A stretch of 7,380 nucleotides of DNA, from assembly GCA_017646185.1 (NCBI GenBank), contig JAGCNA010000239.1, positions 1-7,380 of the forward strand. Direction: 5' to 3'. Shown here one piece after another: positions 4,620-7,380 of the stretch. Each line of letters starts with the position of its first letter. Within the stretch, counting starts at the first letter, position 1. The notes beneath the pieces are model-generated. The model was not told where the DNA came from. It searched no databases and saw nothing but the letters and a program-made list of their open reading frames with translations. The DNA is from Clostridia bacterium. Its GTDB lineage: Bacteria > Bacillota > Clostridia > Oscillospirales > CAG-382. The translations under genes and the position numbers were made by a program.

Positions 4620-5663
4620 ATGGATCTTACCAGATTAAATACATATTTTTACCACCTTCCGGAGGAGCTTATTGCCCAGACACCGTCGGATAAACGTGAT
4701 ATGTCCCGAATGCTGGTGCTTGATAAGTCAAGCGGTAAAATCACCCACAAGCATTTTTGCGATATAACCGAATTCCTGCGCCCCGGAGATACTTTGGTCA
4801 TTAACGATACCAAGGTTATACCTGCCCGTATTTTCGGTGTTAATCCCAAACGAGCAGGTGATATAGAAACCGTCCTCCTGCATCCCGTAAAGGACAAAGA
4901 GGGGGAAGTGTGGGAATGTCTTACACGTCCCGGCAAAAAGACGGGCGTTGGCGATACCGTTGTATACGGCAACGGCGAGCTTACGGGTGAGGTAATAAAC
5001 GTTTGTGAGGGCGGTACCCGTGAGATACGCTTTACATATAACGGAGTTTTTCCCGAAATACTCGATAAAATCGGCACAATGCCTCTGCCTCCTTATATAA
5101 CTCAAAGGCTGGAGGATAAAAACCGTTACCAAACGGTATACGCCGCTCATGAAGGGTCTGCCGCCGCACCTACCGCAGGCTTGCATTTCACTCCCGAGCT
5201 TCTTGAAAAAATTCAGGCTATGGGCGTGAATGTGGAAAAGGTTCTCCTGCACGTGGGGCTCGGTACCTTCCGTCCCGTAAAAGAGGACGTTATAACCGAC
5301 CATAAAATGCACACCGAGTATATAAAGGTCACCCCCGAAACGGCACAGCGTATAAATGACAGCCGCAAAGCGGGAGGAAGAATTATTTCCGTGGGAACTA
5401 CCAGCACCCGCACCCTTGAATCTGTTACCGATGAAAACGGTGTGGTGCATCCTTTCGAAGGTGAAACGGGAATATTTATCTACCCCGGATACAAGTTCAA
5501 AGCGGTGGATTGCCAGATAACCAATTTCCACCTGCCGGAAAGCACTTTGCTTATGCTTATCTGCGCTTTCGCAGGATACGAAAACGCAATGAACGCATAC
5601 AACACCGCCGTTGAAGAAAAATACCGTTTCTTCTCCTTTGGCGACGCTATGCTTATAATATGA
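4620..5663 (+). CDS. queA: S-adenosylmethionine:tRNA ribosyltransferase-isomerase QueA
   Basis: Transfers and rearranges the ribosyl group of S-adenosylmethionine onto preQ1 at tRNA position 34, giving epoxyqueuosine, the penultimate step of queuosine synthesis. The 347-residue length is normal. Family signatures in order are LPEELIAQTP (13-22), INDTKVIPAR (61-70), the GSAAAPTAGLHFT block (179-191), HVGLGTFRPV (211-220), SVGTTSTRTLE (257-267), NFHLPESTLLML (302-313) and the C-terminal RFFSFGDAMLI (336-346). The start at ATG 4620 gives the usual N terminus. It is the first gene of a rightward operon, and its TGA overlaps the miaA ATG in an ATGA. Its presence implies that preQ1 is made or imported and inserted by a bacterial Tgt encoded elsewhere. 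Isoleucine codons are mostly ATA (14 of 24), pointing to ordinary expression. Confidence 0.97.
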   Translation: MDLTRLNTYFYHLPEELIAQTPSDKRDMSRMLVLDKSSGKITHKHFCDITEFLRPGDTLVINDTKVIPARIFGVNPKRAGDIETVLLHPVKDKEGEVWECLTRPGKKTGVGDTVVYGNGELTGEVINVCEGGTREIRFTYNGVFPEILDKIGTMPLPPYITQRLEDKNRYQTVYAAHEGSAAAPTAGLHFTPELLEKIQAMGVNVEKVLLHVGLGTFRPVKEDVITDHKMHTEYIKVTPETAQRINDSRKAGGRIISVGTTSTRTLESVTDENGVVHPFEGETGIFIYPGYKFKAVDCQITNFHLPESTLLMLICAFAGYENAMNAYNTAVEEKYRFFSFGDAMLII

Positions 5664-6598
5664 CGGATATGAAAAATAAAGTTATCGTCATACTCGGTCC
5701 CACCGCATCCGGCAAGACGGGCTTGGGAATTCAGCTTGCAAAAAGCCTTAACGGGGAGATCATAAGCGGAGACAGTATGCAGGTGTACCGCGGAATGGAT
5801 ATCGGTACCGCAAAGCCCGATATGGCGGAGCGGGAGGGGATACCCCATCATCTTATAGATATACTCGATATTTCCGAAAAATTCTCGGTAGCAAGCTTTT
5901 GCGATTTGGCAACCCGAGCTGTAGAGGATATTTGCTCCCGGGGAAAAACGCCTGTTATTGTGGGCGGTACGGGAATGTATATAGAAACCTTGGTTTCGGG
6001 CAGGCTGTACGAAACGGAATCGGCAGACGAAGAAAAACGTCTTGAGTATCAGCGCTTTGCAGAGGAAAACGGCGCTTTGGCGCTTCACGCAAGGCTTGCG
6101 GAATTGGACCCTGCGTCTGCGGAAAAGATACACCCCAACAACGTAAAACGTGTTATCCGCGCCATAGAAATAGCCGAAACCGGCGGTAATACAAAATCCC
6201 TTCTTGAGCAAAGCTTAAAAGCGGACAAGCCCTTCGAATCTCTTATGCTTTATCTTACTCCGCCCGATCGGGAAACTATGTATTCCCGTATTAACAAACG
6301 AGTGGATATTATGATGGAATCGGGACTTTTGAAGGAGGTTACGGAGCTTGACAATATAGGGCTGCGTAATACCCCCACAGCTTCTCAGGCTATTGGATAC
6401 AAGGAGTTTTTCCCTTATATAGACGGGGAAGCTTCTCTTGCGGAATGTGTGGAAAAGCTTAAACAGCACACCCGAAATTACGCAAAAAGACAAACGACTT
6501 ATTTCGGTCATATGACCGGTCTTGTTCCCGTTTCTGCGGGAGAAAACAGCGGTGAAGCCGCTAAAAGGATATGCGAACAATGGTTAAAAACGCTTTAA
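5660..6598 (+). CDS. miaA: tRNA dimethylallyltransferase MiaA
   Basis: Adds the dimethylallyl group to N6 of A37 in tRNAs reading codons that begin with U, giving i6A. The 312-residue protein has the expected motifs: P-loop GPTASGKT (13-20), GDSMQVYRGMDIGTAKP (37-53) with the catalytic Asp38, PHHLID (62-67), VGGTGMYI (101-108), HPNNVKRVIRAIE (158-170), QAIGYKE (243-249) and the C-terminal RNYAKRQTTYF (272-282) of the tRNA-binding part. It starts inside the queA stop (ATGA) with no clear ribosome binding site, so translation is probably coupled to queA. An in-frame ATG at 5669 is an alternative. MiaA and QueA act three nucleotides apart in the anticodon loop and share targets such as tRNA-Tyr, which makes the operon functionally sensible. 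Confidence 0.97.
   Translation: MTDMKNKVIVILGPTASGKTGLGIQLAKSLNGEIISGDSMQVYRGMDIGTAKPDMAEREGIPHHLIDILDISEKFSVASFCDLATRAVEDICSRGKTPVIVGGTGMYIETLVSGRLYETESADEEKRLEYQRFAEENGALALHARLAELDPASAEKIHPNNVKRVIRAIEIAETGGNTKSLLEQSLKADKPFESLMLYLTPPDRETMYSRINKRVDIMMESGLLKEVTELDNIGLRNTPTASQAIGYKEFFPYIDGEASLAECVEKLKQHTRNYAKRQTTYFGHMTGLVPVSAGENSGEAAKRICEQWLKTL
6565..6569 (+). promoter_or_regulatory. Ribosome binding site of the HlyD-like gene, inside miaA
   Basis: AAGGA lies within the end of miaA, ten bases before ATG 6580. An in-frame ATG at 6571 is only one base from the motif and therefore unlikely to be used. The same AAGGA and ten-base spacing occurs before queA. Confidence 0.6.
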
Positions 6599-7380
6599 AG
6601 CAGGTTGCGTCTGCTCTTATATCTGTTGCTATAATTTTATATATTTTGCTTCAGCTGGTTTTGTCGGTGGGAGACACCGTTCAGACCGAAAATGCAATGT
6701 TCCAGAAGGCCGATCAAAAGGTAGAGCTTACGGCATTTCTTTTCAGAGATGAAACCGTACTTAATTCCGGAACGGTTGGCACCAATTCCTATTCGGTAGA
6801 GGATGGGGAAAAGGTAACCAAGGGCGAAGAGGTTTGCTCTACCTACAGCGAAGCGGCGGATGCAAACGCTCAGGAAAGAATTAAGCAGCTTAAAAAACGA
6901 ATAGAAATACTTGAAAAAAGCGGAGTCGGTAACGGAATTTCGGTTTCCGACCACAAGATAATCGATTCCCAGATAAGCAATCACGTGCTTGAACTGGTGC
7001 TTGGCATTTCAAATGGTAATTACGATTCCGCCATACGCACCGGTGACGAGTTGTTGATTCAGGAAAACCGCAGATACGCCCTTACCCAGACGGTTGGCGA
7101 TTACGCTATGCAGATAAGCGCCTGCAATGCGGAGATAGCCCGTCTTGAAGCAGGCTTTACGGGGGATAAAATAACCACCCTCGCTTCCGATGACGGATAT
7201 TATTATTCTTCCGTGGACGGATACGAAAATCTGTTTACGGCAGACGCGGTATCCACCCTTACTCTGGATAATTTCGATACTATCGTTTCCTCTCAGCCGG
7301 ATATGGACATTATTACCGGCTCTGCGGGAAAAATCGCTACGTCCGCATACTGGTACATAGCTTGCAAGACCACAAGAGAA
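6580..7380 (+). CDS. HlyD/membrane-fusion-like membrane-anchored protein (N-terminal 267 residues, partial)
   Basis: The frame is open to the right edge, so the C terminus is missing. Residues 8-29 form one hydrophobic segment, a signal anchor that would place the rest outside the membrane. Residues about 48-88 resemble the first half of a lipoyl/barrel-sandwich domain (Gly64, then SVEDGEKVTKGEEV at 72-85). About 92-190 is mostly helical with coiled-coil character (QERIKQLKKRIEILEK at 98-113, and 152-190). The stretch DGYYYSSVDGYE (205-216) looks like the returning lipoyl half. This hairpin-between-half-lipoyls order is that of HlyD-type periplasmic adaptors. Clostridia often carry such a gene near ylmE/sepF, but downstream genes are out of view. 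The start overlaps miaA by 19 bases, so the gene belongs to the queA operon. Its transport partner, if any, is unknown. Confidence 0.75.
   Translation, partial: MVKNALKQVASALISVAIILYILLQLVLSVGDTVQTENAMFQKADQKVELTAFLFRDETVLNSGTVGTNSYSVEDGEKVTKGEEVCSTYSEAADANAQERIKQLKKRIEILEKSGVGNGISVSDHKIIDSQISNHVLELVLGISNGNYDSAIRTGDELLIQENRRYALTQTVGDYAMQISACNAEIARLEAGFTGDKITTLASDDGYYYSSVDGYENLFTADAVSTLTLDNFDTIVSSQPDMDIITGSAGKIATSAYWYIACKTTRE

Noticed and set aside
6637..6984. Minus-strand open frame of 115 codons within the HlyD-like gene
   Set aside because: Antisense to a continuous plus-strand frame with a ribosome binding site, a signal anchor and a coherent domain order.

Overview
The window looks like chromosome of an anaerobic Firmicute, most likely an uncultured gut Clostridia of the Oscillospirales/Christensenellales kind. 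This is an inference from three things: GGAGG-type ribosome binding sites and consensus sigma-A promoters; the archaeal-type (ApgM) phosphoglycerate mutase homologue; and a HlyD-like membrane protein directly behind miaA, an arrangement I associate with Clostridia. Nearly all of the window is covered by six complete genes and two partial ones. I see no tRNA or rRNA, mobile element, CRISPR array, long repeat or phage gene.

Layout. Positions 2-40 hold the last 12 codons of an unidentified gene with a Cys/Asp-rich tail, followed by a clear intrinsic terminator (54-84). Then come two co-directional genes, a TIM-barrel sugar (phosphate) isomerase/epimerase (126-944) and a Gfo/Idh/MocA oxidoreductase (958-1992). 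They are closed off by a hairpin (2012-2042) that can act in both directions. On the minus strand lies a small SLOG/DUF2493-like nucleotide-binding protein (2046-2378) with a near-perfect promoter and a palindrome over its start region. Divergent from it is an ApgM-type alkaline phosphatase-superfamily enzyme (2467-3663), whose stop is one base from the stop of the convergent dapA (3665-4498, minus). A short divergent promoter region (about 4499-4619) then leads to a tight rightward operon: queA (4620-5663), miaA (5660-6598, ATGA overlap) and a HlyD/membrane-fusion-like protein (from 6580, overlapping miaA by 19 bases) that runs off the right edge.

How the genes work together. The first pair is probably a carbohydrate-conversion unit: an aldose/ketose epimerase or isomerase plus an NAD(P)-dependent sugar dehydrogenase. 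The Ile codon bias of the oxidoreductase gene suggests strong expression. QueA and MiaA both modify the tRNA anticodon loop, at positions 34 and 37, and meet on tRNAs such as tRNA-Tyr. DapA commits aspartate semialdehyde to lysine/diaminopimelate. The ApgM homologue is either glycolytic or, as proposed for a bacterial subgroup, a homoserine kinase in the threonine branch, which would put two aspartate-family enzymes tail to tail.

I do not see a clearly new multi-gene system. The points most worth a second look are the palindrome over the SLOG gene start, the short C terminus of DapA at its 1-bp junction with apgM, and the ambiguous role of the ApgM homologue.
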